Source of the DNA: Lumbricus rubellus
Lineage: Eukaryota; Annelida; Clitellata; Crassiclitellata; Lumbricidae
DNA: 64,000 nt
Direction: 5' to 3'
Assembly: GCA_945859605.1 (NCBI GenBank)
Contig: OX243824.1
Location: forward strand, 28,827,581-28,891,580
Shown here: in pieces, positions 33,628 to 46,400 of the stretch
How positions within the stretch are numbered: the stretch's first letter is position 1
Layout of the letters: each line of letters starts with the position of its first letter
Notes under the pieces: model-generated
Told to the model about the DNA's origin: nothing
What the model saw: only the letters and a program-made list of their open reading frames with translations
Databases searched by the model: none
Program-made: the position numbers and the translations under genes

Positions 33628-34086
33628 AATTAATCTGGCGGCAGCATTTAGGACCGACTGTAGCCTAAAGGTGAAAGACGAACCTTAGGCAGACCAATTA
33701 GGCCTAAAAGAGAATTACAGCAATCAATTCGGGAGCAAACGAAAGCATGAACCAAAGTGGTAAAAACAGAAGACGAAACAGAACGCCGAATAGCCCTTAG
33801 ACGCCTTAAATGAAAATATGAAGAGCGTGTAAGATTAGGCTAGATATAATTTTATGGTCTTTAAAAGAAAGGGAACTATCCAAGGTACCGTAACGCCCAG
33901 ATCACGAACAGTCGAGAATGTGTAGTGAGGAAATAATTCTGAGAGAAGAACAAAATCAATTTTAGAAAGCTGCTGAGGTGTGCCAAACCAAATAAACTGG
34001 GTTTTGGATGCATTAAGAGTGAGACGTTCCTTGTTCTGTTGTCTGGCGACTCCCATGTCCATTTCCTGCATTCTTTCTTTTGGTAG

Positions 34087-34940
34087 AATGCCGTAGGTTT
34101 AGCCTACTAGGCCTATCATTTGGTCGAAAGTCATTTGGTCGAAAGTCATTTGGTCGAAATCATTTGGTCGACGACGAAAAATCGAACGATCAAAAGTCGA
34201 ATGATCGTTTGGTCGACAATCATAAAGTCGAACGATCAAAAGATCGACAATCAAAAGGTCGACAATCAAAAGGTCGAAAATCAAAAGATCGACATTCAAA
34301 ATGAAGCATGTTTAAAAGAATTCCGACGATTTTACTACAAGTGCGCACACTCAAACATACATACACACACACTCCGACACACACTCACATACAAAGTTGA
34401 ACCCCGACCAGTCTGTGAGAGAGGGAGTAGGCTACCGAAGCAATGGAATTGACAAATTACTTCGAAGACACTTGGATCGGCAGGCCGGGGCGACGAGGAG
34501 GTCGAGATGCGCCCATGTTCGCTATTCGGCTTTGGAATGTGCACGCGCAAGTAGCCTAACAGAGGACATCACAAAGAGTTACAACCTTGAGTTGCAAGCA
34601 AGGCTAATAGTGACATTTTTTATATGGACAATCTTTATAATTATAATGACGCTATAGATGTAGGCCTAGGCTATAAAACTAGCCTTAGCATTGAATTAGC
34701 ATTGAATTAGCATACAATTGATAAAACTTGTAGTAAAATCGTCGGAATTCGATTAAACATGCTTCATTTTGAATGTCGATCTTTTGATTTTCGACCTTTT
34801 GATTGTCGACCTTTTGATTGTCGACCAAACGATCATTCGACTTTTTAATCATTCGATTTTTCATCGTCGACCAAATGATTTCGACCAAATAACTTTCGAC
34901 CAAATGACTTTCGACCAAATGATAGGATACCAATGCCGTA
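34087..34940. mobile_element. Foldback element, 9-bp target duplication
   Basis: Element 34096-34931 (836 bp), flanked by AATGCCGTA at 34087-34095 and 34932-34940. Arms of ~200 bp consist of short modules (TCATTTGGTCGAAAG, AATCAAAAGGTCGAC) and mirror each other. Discounting two added segments (34102-34106, 34110-34115), the left end GGTTTACTATCATTTGG aligns with the right end GGTATCCTATCATTTGG. No transposase; the centre is unique sequence. Confidence 0.85.
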
Positions 34941-35504
34941 TTCATTATTTGTAGGTTGTTTAGGCAAAAGTTGAGTAGCCTTTCTCCTCGCTCGTTCTCA
35001 TCTCCATAGCCGAATTTCCCTATTGCTCTTCTCCATGTCTCGCAGTCTCTTCCCACCTACCTTTGCATTCAGATCACCCATTACAATTATGAGATCTTGA
35101 CTTGGTATTTCCTGTACTGTTTGTTGCAATGTTTCATAGAATTCATCTATTTCCTGCTCCGTTGCATTAGTCGTTGGCGCATACACCTGTACTATTGTAG
35201 TCTTGCCGCTTGCAGTTCGGAATCTCGCCTTCATTATCCTTGACTGATTGTTCTGTAACCGATGAGCGCTCTTGCTGCATCCTTCCTCAAGATCATTGCT
35301 ACTCCCTGCTGGTGACTCCCATCTTGTCTCCCTGAGAATATTATTTTGTGTCCATCTTTATCTATCTCTCCCGCTCCCGGCCATCTCACCTCGGACAATC
35401 CCATCACACTCCATCTGACCTTCTTCAGCTGATGCAGCAGCACGTTTAACTGGCCCGCTGCGTACAGAGTCCTCACATTAACACTGGCTTTATATAATGC
35501 AATA

Positions 35505-35910
35505 AATGCCATTGGACAACTATAGGACAATAAAAAGTTATAAATAGGCGAATGTGGACAATGGACATCATAATTAGAGATTTTACATTTTGCAAAAACC
35601 TCCAACCAACCCCCCATATGCAAATTGTTCAAATTCCATGACCCCTTCCCCCTCCTTGTGTACATAATATATGGTTAAAACTTTAGGTTCACTTGAAAGC
35701 CAGTAGGTTTACATTGATCACAGTACACAACGATGTGATTGAATTTGAATATTTTCATTGTGACAACTACACTTGGTCTACTTGAAGAGAAAAAATCTTC
35801 ACTTAATTAGTACATGTCAAATCAGACAAAATATATGCATAAAGTTCAAACTCGAAAGAACAGAAGAACTGTATATACATGTAATATTTTATACCAATTT
35901 CTACATATTG
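35505..35910. other. Non-coding; presumed 3' UTR and flank of the CAP gene
   Basis: AT-rich. On the minus strand this follows the CAP stop codon and would contain its 3' UTR. I could not fix a polyadenylation signal. Confidence 0.4.
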
Positions 35911-35914
35911 AAAT

Positions 35915-36834
35915 TCAGCCAAATGCCCACATAATCAGACAAACAATGGCTGCTATCATGAAATGAAAACACTGCATTGTGACTGATAGCCAGAGAATTG
36001 GCAGAGAAGCAGCCTTTGAAGCAACCACCCGCTGCTGCTGCTGCAGCGCTTGCAGTGAGAGTTTAGGCTGACTCTGTATCTGTCTCCATCGTCTCTGAAA
36101 TAATTCATCTCCAATTGCACCAGGGTCTTTAGGCAACATATCATCTTGGGTGAGGTATTTGGTTGACATTTTGATGAAACACATAGGCTGTATCTTTTCA
36201 GATACAGACGGCTCTCTGTAGGCTGTAGTCATATTATCTCCAGGACCAAAACGACCACTGCTTGTTGCAGCAGCTATTGTTGAAGTATGAGGTGAAGTAG
36301 GTCTTGTAGTAATATCAGGTGAAGTAGGTCTTGTAGTAATATCAGGTGAAGTAGGTTTTGTAGCAATATCAGGTGAAGTAGGTCTTGTAGTAATTTCATG
36401 CTGTCTATTTCCTTCATCAGCAGTTATTGTATCATCATCAGTTTGTGTAAATGTAACCTGTTCAGTAATTTCACTCGTGTAAATTTCCAGTGTTCGAGTC
36501 TCAGTGCTCGTGCTTTGTGTTCTAGAGATTTGTTTCACAGTTTCAGCAGAAATAGTCTCAAATATTTCAGTTGTAGTTTCCTGCAGAATTTCCGTTCTTG
36601 TTGTAGTCTGTCTTCGTGTAGACTGACTAGCAGTAGAACCAGCTGTTGAAGAAGTCTTGGTACTAGTGATTGGTGCAGTCACCGCGCTTTCTGTTGCTTT
36701 AGTTAGAGGCAGATCAGTAATAGTGGTCGGGAGACTTTTCATAACTGAAGCTGTTGTTTGCTTAGGGGATGATTGGACGGAGGAGGATGGAAGAGACAAA
36801 CCAGAATCATCATAAACCGGATAAACCGATGCAT
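35915..36834 (-). CDS. CAP gene exon 6 (Ser/Thr stalk and C-terminal anchor)
   Basis: Acceptor CGTTGTTTCAG. 305 residues, Thr/Ser-rich with four PTSPDI-type repeats around 36290-36400, a Gln-rich patch near the end, and a final hydrophobic segment ending MWAFG-stop. Confidence 0.85.
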
Positions 36835-37460
36835 CTGAAACAACGTTCACTGTGTGTAAGCAGTGCGCCTGGTCAATTAATTATCCTGAATGCAATCTGA
36901 CAGATATAAAAAGATGTAACTTAAAATAAATTGAAAGTGCTTATGAGCTAATTCTCCTTTTAAATTTACGAATTTCTGTGGAAATTGTGCCATAACTTCC
37001 CAATGCATAAGAGTATAACAACAGTTATAAATGAGTTAATGTGGACGCCATAATTAGAAATATATTTCAACAAGCGTATGCGGGAAACGAACAAACTATT
37101 TGCATTTGAAATTAGATGCTACAGGAGGATATTACACACCAGATGGGAGCAGAAAATAACAAATATGGAGGTGCACGCAAGAGTAGGAAATAAGAAAAAC
37201 ATCAAGCAAATAATAATGGAAAGAAAACTGAACTTTTTGGACATGTGTGCAGAATGGGAAATGAGCGACTCATCAAGCAAACCATTTTTGGGATGATGGA
37301 CGGAGCGGGGATTAGGGGAAGGCTGTGTAGGGGAATGGTTTGATGACATTACGAACTGGTGCAAAATGGAGATATAAGCTTACAACTTGAGCAGAATGGC
37401 ACAGGACAGAGACAAGTGGAGACGGATGGTGAAACATGCGATTGACACCAACGGACCGCA

Positions 37461-37499
<39 letters not shown>

Positions 37500-40400
37500 T
37501 GCAGTGTCACAACAGTTTTTCTTCGATCCCTTTTCTCTTTGTGGGCATTCAACATGTGCTGCCCAACAGCTCTCTCAATCTCATCAGTCATCAGCTTACT
37601 CTCCTCTCTTTGACTGATGAATGGTGACAGGATTCATTCGTTCAGTCAGTCAAACAATTTATATAGCACCTCTTCAAGATATCTACTCTGTGCTAGACTA
37701 TAACAGGATGTTAAATGTTATAACAACGAATATTTACATCAGTTGGAAACTATAAATGCACAGACGGCTGGAATAGTGACCAGTGTCGTCACGCACACGT
37801 ATACCACGTACAGTACACTGAACGAAACAATGGATTCCTAAATTGACAGCTGAGAGATATCATGGATGGATGTTCAGCATCTTTGGAACCAGGTCCCAGT
37901 GTCGAGAGAATAGAGCAACAACAGCACTCACAAGCACCGTCTTCAAGCACGTTGATGCTGCTGCATACAAGTAGCCCCACTTCCACTGGTGGAAGATGAT
38001 GCATGAGGCGCAAGTAGTATGCTGGAATTTAAGCTATTCGTCATATCAGTCAATTGAAGCGCCACCAGCGACTCACAGTCAAGGCAACTCCAAGTGATCA
38101 GCTGTCCTCCACCGGGATGTACACACTTGACTATAGGCAGCGTGCAGCTGTACACGGTCTATATGGCTGAGGCTACACTGAACGTCAGGAGGATAGGCCT
38201 ATTGCAGTGACATGGCCAAGGCAATTTGCGAACAAAATAACCTTTAAAAGTAAAAAGTCCTTGGCAAAACGATGATTAAGTCCAGTACAAAAACCTAGCA
38301 CCAGGAAAACTGCGACATCTTCAAATTAACTTTTGTAGATTCTGCACTGGAGAGGATACATCGTAACTGTCGCCAGAGCTCCACGAGCTGATGGCACCAG
38401 GTGAAATTCTGCATTTAGATGAAAATATCCGTGACATAGAAGTTCATCAGTTGACCGACATGACCGATGACATTCGCGTATATCATTGGTATAAGTTCAA
38501 GTCTTGTACACTCTCTATTCGTTGTTTGTCGATGGTACTCGAACGCCTAGCAAGTAATTGCCTGTCAGTTAGAAAATATCCATTTCTCGTTTGCAGCTAA
38601 TCCAATCTTCCATTTGTGCCCTGGACAACCAAGAAATCTTTGTCTTCTTATGTATTCACCAAATTCATTGGCATTAGACATCCAAGGCAACATAAAATTT
38701 TGAGACAAACAAGATTTTATTTGCCTTTTACAGTAAACAAACATGTATGAGCAAGTATAAGAACAAATAAGTGAAGAAAATGAGCAAAATGTATTTATAT
38801 GTATGATTATGCACTTGTTATAGCACCCTTCAAGATTTTCACTCAGAAGCACTCCCAGCCACCGTGTGGACACTGAATCGGAGTTTAACACCAAAGCGCA
38901 TGACATGTAACAATCGTAAACTTAACAATCGTAAACACATCACACAGACATGTAACAATCGTAAACTTACCACACAGACATGTAACAATCGCAAAATTAC
39001 CACACAGACATGTAACAATCGTAAACTTACCACACAGACATGTAACAATCGTAAACTTACCACACAGACATGTAACAATCGTAAACTTACCACACAGACA
39101 TGTAACAATCGTAAACATACCACACACACATGTAACAATCGTAAACTTACCACACAGGCATGTAACAATCGCAAACTTACCACACACACATGTAACAATC
39201 GTAAACTTACCACACAGACATGTAACAATCGTAAACATACCACACACACATGTAACAATCGTAAACTTACCACACAGGCATGTAACAATCGCAAACTTAC
39301 CACACACACATGTAACAATCGTAAACTTACCACACAGACATGTAACAATCGTAAACTTACCACACAGACATGTAACAAACGTAAACTTACCACACAGACA
39401 TGTAACAATCGTAAACTTACCACACAGACATGTAACAATCGTAAACTTACCACACAGACATGTAACAATCGTAAACTTACCACACAGACATGTAACAATC
39501 GTAAACATATCACACAGACATGTAACAATCGTAAACTTACCACACAGACATGTAACAATCGTAAACTTACCACACAGACATGTAACAATCGTAAACTTAC
39601 CACACAGACATGTAACAATCGTAAACTTACCACACAGACATGTAACAATCGTAAACATATCACACAGACATGTAACAATCGTAAACTTACCACACAGACA
39701 TGTAACAATCGCAAACTTACCACACAGACATGTAACAATCGTAAACTTACCACACAGACATGTAACAATCGCAAACTTACCACACAGACATGTAGTCGTG
39801 TTGACTGGATTTCTGCACTCATTGTCTAATGTACTACAAGGTGGAGATGAACCTGAAACATTTAAAACAATATTTCAGTGCAAAGCGTGCAAACCTTTGC
39901 TCACTGTGCAGTCCAGACTCATGCACTGTTCACACAAAACATGGCAACTTGTGTTTCTGAGTAAAACCACACTGATTTAATTGAAAAATATTTTTTATTG
40001 ACTTCTATGTCTTACATTTACATAATAGTAATGTACATTTACAAAAGTTTTTTATGCAAACTAAATCTAAGATCTATGCCAATAAAGAAGAATAGCTTAC
40101 ATTTTCTTGTACATAAATCAGCTCACCCGTTGCTGCTATCATCAGCCTCTCCAGTTGTTGGTTGCTTCCCGCTCCTTGTCCCACAATGCTGCAAGCCACC
40201 ATTATCCATTGCGTTGAACCAATAAAAAGATATGAATCTTTCAACTTCATATCCATTGCTTTGTAACTTGCGTACTGCACCACTTGTCCTTATCCATTGC
40301 TTTGTAACTTGCGTACTGCACCACTTGTCCTTATCCATTGCTTTGTAACTTGCGTACTGCACCACTTGTCCTTATCCATTGCTTTGTAACTTGCGTACTG

Positions 40401-43400
40401 CACCACTTGTCCTTATCCATTGCTTTGTAACTTGCGTACTGCACCACTGCTGCTTGATCCTGGTAGACTTGCCCCGTGCTCTAATTACCCGACTTGACTG
40501 GATACTCCATTCTGCTGCTCATCTTATTGGGCGCATCTCAAAGTATGCCTCTGTCTCAGCTTACATGCATGACACATTGCCCTGGCTCCCAGACACACAG
40601 CGTATCTCCTACACAATAGCTGTACTGATCTGGCAATACCTTCTTAGTAGCACCTCTGCCTATCTGAATGTGCTTTGTCGTCCGGTCTTGGACATAGCCG
40701 GCCATCGAGCCCTTCGTTCTTCTGCTACTGGGGTACCACCTCAATTAGGCAGCGTCGTGCATTCTCTATAGTTGGCCCATCCACTTGGAATGGACTTGGA
40801 GATGCGCCTACTCTCTATAAGTAATGCTGAAACATTTTACACATTGCTGAAATCTAATTTATATTACCATGGCTGGGCTTTGTAGCTTTCTTCAAGGGGT
40901 ACTATACAAAATTTTGAAATGAATGAATGTTTTTCAAAAATTATTTGTTTCAACTTGGATTTAGCTGAATAGTTCCTTTGTGTTTGGGATTCTGTTCTTA
41001 CTGAGCTGGCTGTTTTCAGTTTCTCTGATTCTGCAGATAGTGGCTTTGAGTTATCCAGACAATCTTCTTTCATTTCTGAGAAACACCTCAATATTTATTT
41101 ATTCATTGTCCCTCATTGAGACTTATTATTATTATTATTATTATTTTAATTTTTAATTTTTATTATTCATCATTTATTAAAAATAACATTTTTTAAGAAA
41201 GCACGAAAAGTTCTTTGTTCTCTAGTTAGCGGTCCTTATCACATAGCAACTGGTTATTATTATTATTATTATTGTTATTATTAACAGTAACTGGCCGCAT
41301 TGTTTCTCATCCACAATGCAACAACTTTGTTAAGTTTTAGGAAGGTATCAAGTTAAGTGTCTGAATAATTACTGCAACAATGTGACGTTGTGTTTATATG
41401 CTTTGGATGTAATGCCGACAAGCACACTTAATTCAGTAATTGAATGGGTAGAAATCACTAATTTAATTTCAGCCACCTCAGCCCTCCATTTTTAGGGGTT
41501 AGTGCAAGAGCACCAATTAATTGAATTACAAGGCTGAATAAGATGCTGAGATGGTTAGAAAAAAATGTTGTTGGATTTTTGCAAAAGATTTTCTGAAGAA
41601 GAATGTAGGGCTAAATAAATGTGTTCAATTTATTTATCATTGCATTTCTGTTGGCTTAGCTAATATAAAATGCAAGTACTCACGACAAAGTTTATCCTCA
41701 CAGACTTTGTATCCATCAGGGCATGCAGTACAAGGTTCACCCTCTTCATATATTTTCAGTTTAACATGCGTCAGTTTATTTTCATTATTTCTATACCAGT
41801 TGGTTGTAATTGCCCTGTAGAAAAAATATATATATATTTCCACAAAAAAATTTGTAGCTAACAGAACCACATTTGGTAGACTCACAATTTTCTTTTACCT
41901 CAGAGCCACAGTTTGTGCTGAGATAAACTTGTACAAAATTTCTAAACTACTGTTTTCACAAAATTGCATCAATGTGCTCTTATACCTAATCATAAAGAAA
42001 ACATCCAAATTCCAACACATACATGCAATTCCTCTACTGTTGGCAGTTTCAGCCTACGATTTGTCTCATAGTTTAGAAGACAGTGTATATGTTAGCCAGT
42101 CAATTCGTCTCTCACTTTTGGATTTCTGGCCAACGCTGACACTCACAAAAGCCACACTCGCTCACTGAATGCTCTGAGCCTCAACACATTGACCGCCTAC
42201 ACACTATGTTAAATGACTGGCTGTACTACGAGTTAACTCATAGTAGGTGGTCAACGTGTTAAAGTTAAAGTTTACATCAGATGTCTACTTGAAGAAAATC
42301 ATAAATTCTTATATTATGAATTCTTATAAATTCAACATTGATAAAATTTCTAATTAATGTTCTAGAGACGATTATACATGTGATTCTGTCAATTATCCTC
42401 TTCCTGTGCCTTTAGGTACTTGTTACTAATGAGCAGGGCTTACAGTGCGACAGGACGGTCATGAACGGTGTCCTAGCATGTATACCGTCTGGTCCGTCCT
42501 GCCACTTATTTGGCTAGCAAACCTGCAAATGTTAGGGGCGTCCTGGCACTTCTTTTGGAAAGGTAAGGAGCGTCCATGCACTTCTTTTTTCACACTTTTA
42601 GCACTGCCAATAAAGATGCTAATTTAAGAAAACTGAGGTGGAACATCTACCAAACAGCTGAGATTTCTACAACAATTGATTCACAAATTATGAGTAATAT
42701 AAAGTTAATTACCTACATAGATGGAGCATGAAATTGTTTATAAAGTAATTATGACTCATTTCTAAACATTAGTATTGTGCTATAAAAGAAGTGCAAACGA
42801 GAAATTGTATAGACTAGCAGAATTGACCATCCTTGCAATGATGATGGTAAAAGAAAACTGATTGGCATCATACATACGATGGATAATAATTGCAGACAAT
42901 GTTGTATGCTTCTTTGTTGATTTTGCTGTTTATGTATTTGGGACAGTAGACAATTGCACATCCAATATGAGTGACAACAGCACCAGCCACCTGCAAATGT
43001 CATCAATAATTAATTAAATCCCGAAATAATAGTTTCTTATTTATTCAACATTGAACATTACTTCAAAGCGACTCAAATGCTACTCACTAATCAAAAGCTT
43101 GGATTGAATGTCTCACACTCTTTCCGCCACATCAACTCCATAAACATTGAAGCACAGTGCCAGATTAACTATGGCGCAACTGGCGCACTTGCGCCAGGCC
43201 TTCTTATATAAAAATAACCATTGAGAAATCCGATTATCCGATCGAATTTGTTTATATAAGTCACAGTCCGGCTTATTTAAAATGTTTAATTTCTAAAACA
43301 AGCATTGCATATAAAATTTGGTGGCATTATAAAAACAGGCCTTCTATACAGTACTACTACTACAATAATGTATAATGATGACGCACTACAATCAATTGTG

Positions 43401-46400
43401 TACCCGGTACTGTAATGATGACGTATGTCAATTTATGCGCGGATCGACCCCATCACCAAATAAAATATAGATAATATGCGTGCGTACGGTACAGACGACA
43501 CAGTGTAGGCTACTTTAAAAGCGCGAAAGAAAGACTTTTAAACTCGACGAACATTTTTGAACAGTTGAACTGTAACAAGTAAAATTTAAAAATCTCCTAT
43601 GATCCTATCACAGCTTCATTTTGTGCTCATAAATTATTAAAGTATGTTTTTCTATAGGCCTATAAATAATTCCCCCCATTTTTTGATAATTTGATTGGTT
43701 AGAGGGCCTATACTTTAGTTTTGTTGCATTGTTTGCGCCAGGCCTCTAAAAAGTTAATCCGGCACTGTTGAAGCACCCATGCAAGATCTCAAAACTCATA
43801 TTTTCAAAACCAAACAACAACACTTGTCATATCCTTCACCATTTCTTTCCAAGCTTCAACTGACGATTTCTCCAATTGTCATTGGTTTCTGTTTCTCCAT
43901 CATAAAACAACATGTTGGCATATGCTAAATCTATTGTTGTCTGTTGTTTTGTACAAATAGGTTCTCTTCAAAGCTTCATATCTATTCTATTATAGTGCCA
44001 CTCTTCTAATTAAACAACACATTAACTGACTGCTCATAAAAATCTTCTAAATTAATTAACTACAGGGTGCAGCGAAATAAAGTAATCCCCTAAGGTTTTT
44101 AGCCAATATTTCGGCCAAACTTGCGAATTTTTAAATGAAACTTTACAGTCTTAAAGGCAATGCATATTTACGTACAATGGTTCAAATGTCAACAAAATAT
44201 TTCAAACAGAACAAAAGTTACATCACTTTCAGTGAGGCCACCCACCGTTTTTTGACGATTCAAAAACGTAACGCAGCAAAAAATTAGGTTTTTTGCTATT
44301 ATCATGGCCAGAAGTAAGAATTTCAAAATGAAATTTTACAGACTTAAAGACAATTCATATTTACACATGATGACAAGATTTCATCAAAGTATTTCGAACA
44401 AATAAAAAGTTATGCCACTTTTAGTGAAGCCACACACCTTTTTTGACGATTCAGAAACGAAACGCACAAAAAAGTAACAAAACACGATTTTATTAAGTCT
44501 CATTTCAAATAACTGTTGTCAAATGAACTTGGTAGTGCTTCACAACTTGTGTTTAATTTGCCCACCACCAGAGTCAAAACTTATTTTGAGTATCTTTGCA
44601 AAGTTTCTTGATGGGCCTGTTGATTAATCTGACAGATTCCTTATTTACCAATTGATGTCATCTTGCTAAGTGACTTCTCAGTGATGTGCAGCTACGCTGG
44701 TACCCTGTTTATTTTTAACTAGTAATAATAACGATCATCTGGCAATATCGAGGCTATTTGATAACAAATATCTGAGATGGGACTTAATAAATTCGTGTTT
44801 TTGCTACTTTTTGCTGTGTTACGTTTTTGAATCGTCAAAAAACGGTGGGTGGCCTAACTGAAAGTGATGTAACTTTTGTTCTGTTTGAAATATTTTGTTA
44901 ACATTTGAACCATTGTACATAAATATGAATTGCCTTTAAGACTGTAACTTAGTTTCATTTAAAAATTCGTAAGTTTGGCCGAGATATGGGCTAAAAACCG
45001 TAGGGGATTACTTTGTTTTTCCGCACCCTGTAGACAAATTAAGTAAAGAACCGATTTGATAAGAAATATATCTGCTACACTCCTGTGGAAGCATGATGAA
45101 TGACAGGAGAATCATTAAAATAAATCTGAGAATGACTAAGCCCATGCTAGAATGCCGATATATGCAAATGCACAGTGGAATGAATTGAAAGAAGAATGGT
45201 GAAGGTCATGGGCATCGGGCACATCAGTGATTAAGTCTCATGAAAAACATGGGGAGGTAGACAATGGGAGACAGACAATGGAAGATTATCTCTTCTGTTT
45301 ATCCCAGATATAATGCAAACAATAGCAAAAGGAAGAGACAACAACAAGCCAAACATGACTTCTTAGACTAAACATACGTTACCTGCTCATAATGCCCACA
45401 TTTTGTCAATGGTTTACATTTTTTTTCTTTGAAGGAATAATCCGAATGCTCTTCAAACCATCTAAACACAGCATGCTGAACACTGTATTCACCTAAACAA
45501 ACAATAAGACAACTTCATGCTACGCAAATCATTTTTCAAATTCATCTAATTTCGTTTTGTGCAAGACTTTATAAGAGGTGCACACAAATGTATCCGAAGA
45601 TTTACGGTACCTCACACTACAGCACAGCTTCATTAAAGTGCACGTGTCGAGTAGCCTGCTCTAAGAATCCAAGAATCCCAAGTGTAGTTCTCAATGTCTC
45701 CCACGACCAAAGGTTACTGTTCACTCATTTGCAGCAACAGGTCCTCGGCCAATTTTGTGGTCAGAAGATCATCATCACTGGCTCTCCAACATTATACACA
45801 TCGAAGAAATAAACATCAGTTGCACTGTCTAGTAGTGTCTACAAACTAATGCATACATCTGAAATGCCACTGAGAACTTCATAGTGGTCCCCAAGCACAA
45901 AATCAGTATGTCATTAGTATGTATAGATCTCACCTGGTCACCTGGTGCCGTCAGCTTCTGGAGCTCTGGCGAAAGCCCTGATGTATCCTCTCCAGTTGAT
46001 CCTCTCCCTAGTCGCCTCTCTTAGCTCCTCCAGTCTCATGTACCTCATCCAACCATTTCTTCCTTGGTCTTCCGCATCTTCTCCTTCCCTCACCGCATGC
46101 CGTCATCAGCTCCTTTTCCAAACCGTTAGATCTCATCACATGGCCAAATTAGCTCAATTTCCTCCAAGTTGCTGTTTGCTGCAGTGTCTCCTCCCTCTCT
46201 ATTCCGAGCTCCTCGCGCACCGATTCGTTAGTTCTCTTCTCCGTCCATGAAATCCTAATTAGCATCTTTTTTTAAAATCCACATCTCACACGCGTTGATT
46301 TTCTTTTCCATATCCCGTGTCTTTGTCCATGTCTCGCATCCATATAGGACCACTGGGAAGATCAGTGCTCTTACCAGTCTTTTCTTTGTTTCCCTGCTCA

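Larger units (their letters stand above)
31036..34086 (-). mobile_element. L2/CR1-type LINE copy 2, split by a 2.15-kb TIR element
   Basis: Minus-strand LINE remnant, 34086-33621 then 31470-31036. It starts in the RT core (a YGILP-like start near 34090), continues RLTLNASKTQFIWFGTP and RDLGVTV, then RIDCCNSLL, then LSRYSHISTFMFEQLHVLPLTAR and MAQSRSFASIGPSLWNTL, and ends with the 3' phrase AGAGGCGCTTTATAAATG (plus-strand reverse at 31040-31060). Three TA insertions (33663-33667, 33701-33706, 33838-33842) interrupt it. Confidence 0.85.
30816..35500 (-). mobile_element. RTE-type LINE endonuclease region, split by two L2 copies
   Basis: The minus strand carries an APE-type endonuclease in pieces. 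At 35500-34941 are NVRTLYAAGQLNVL, VMGLSEVRWPG, HQQGVAMILRKDA, then (shifted) TIVQVYAPTTNATEQEID and LIIVMGDLNAKVG, then GYGDENERGERLLNFC. The end, SGPDIASDHKLVMARFKLK, resumes at about 31020-30816. Between them lie L2 copy 2 and its insertions. Frame shifts show it is dead. Downstream RT of this copy is not evident nearby. Confidence 0.8.

Noticed and set aside
38905..39797. Regularly spaced repeats resembling a CRISPR array
   Set aside because: No spacers: the repeat is contiguous tandem DNA, in a spliced eukaryotic gene.
38839..39829. Long open frames (257-327 codons) on both strands
   Set aside because: The 30-bp satellite unit is a multiple of three without stops, so several frames stay open; no independent coding evidence.
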